Positions 64,000 through 64,000 of a DNA stretch of 64,000 nt are shown here, piece by piece (position 1 is the stretch's first letter; every line of letters begins with the position of its first letter). Below the pieces are notes generated by a model, which worked only from the letters and a program-made list of their open reading frames with translations, was not told the DNA's origin and ran no database searches. This DNA is from JAPUME01 sp964605715 (GTDB taxonomy: Bacteria > Acidobacteriota > Terriglobia > UBA7540 > JAPUME01), in assembly GCA_964605715.1 (NCBI GenBank), contig CAZSDV010000002.1:3431-67430 (forward strand), read 5' to 3'. The translations under genes and the position numbers were made by a program.

Positions 64000-64000
64000 C

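Overview
The window reads as chromosomal DNA of a Gram-negative, respiring heterotroph, most likely an Acidobacteriota member. This is inferred from gene content: lpxB (LPS), a TonB-dependent receptor with an N-terminal carboxypeptidase-regulatory-like domain, DUF1501 and DUF1549/DUF1553 cytochrome proteins, a PVC-type haem dehydrogenase, a sulfatase, a PQQ dehydrogenase and a 2-oxoacid:ferredoxin oxidoreductase. Base composition is moderate, and I see no transposase, integrase, phage gene or CRISPR array. Most genes are housekeeping or catabolic.

Layout. 0-4.3 kb (mostly minus): 5' part of murG, a TetR regulator, argJ, a possible decayed biotin-synthase-like remnant, and a GNAT protein. 4.7-12.4 kb (plus): moaA, nadA, a DUF2203 protein, thiC, an isolated nuoB, a Rieske ferredoxin, mutM, a ROK sugar kinase and a small membrane protein. 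12.5-17.4 kb (minus): a DUF1501 protein and a PSCyt1/DUF1549/LamG/DUF1553 protein. 17.7-19.8 kb (plus): a metallo-beta-lactamase-fold protein and a MidA/NDUFAF7-like methyltransferase. 19.8-32.9 kb (minus): SRP RNA, dnaX, ybaB, recR, korA, korB, two ABC exporter half-transporters forming an asymmetric heterodimer, lpxB and an M1-like peptidase. 33.0 kb: tRNA-Arg(ACG) with a good promoter. 33.2-44 kb: sulfatase, PhoD-like phosphatase, NHL lipoprotein, ceramidase-like protein, cold-shock protein, FKBP isomerase, pentahaem cytochrome c and PQQ dehydrogenase. 44.2-50.7 kb (plus): a complete vitamin B12 uptake and adenosylation locus with two cobalamin riboswitches, in the order riboswitch-btuF-cobO-riboswitch-btuB-btuC-btuD. 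50.9-57.7 kb: amidohydrolase, PVC-type haem protein, SDR and acetoacetyl-CoA synthetase. 57.8-64 kb: second cold-shock protein, YggX-like protein, and a minus-strand operon of a DUF255 thioredoxin-domain protein, a radical SAM protein and an ATP-grasp ligase.

Two observations stand out. First, the radical SAM gene does not stop at its first TGA. That TGA lies in the context Cys-TGA-Ala-Glu-Pro, is followed by 11 more sense codons and then a second TGA, and a SECIS-like hairpin with a GGU loop starts 13 bases after it. This matches the CUAEP-tail radical SAM selenoproteins, so the protein very probably ends Cys-Sec-Ala-Glu-Pro and works with the neighbouring ATP-grasp enzyme in an uncharacterised pathway. 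Second, the two cold-shock genes, 17.7 kb apart and facing each other, carry a perfect 262-bp inverted repeat as promoter and leader, while their coding sequences differ. This could be a gene-conversion tract and could allow inversion of the B12, PQQ and haem-protein segment between them.
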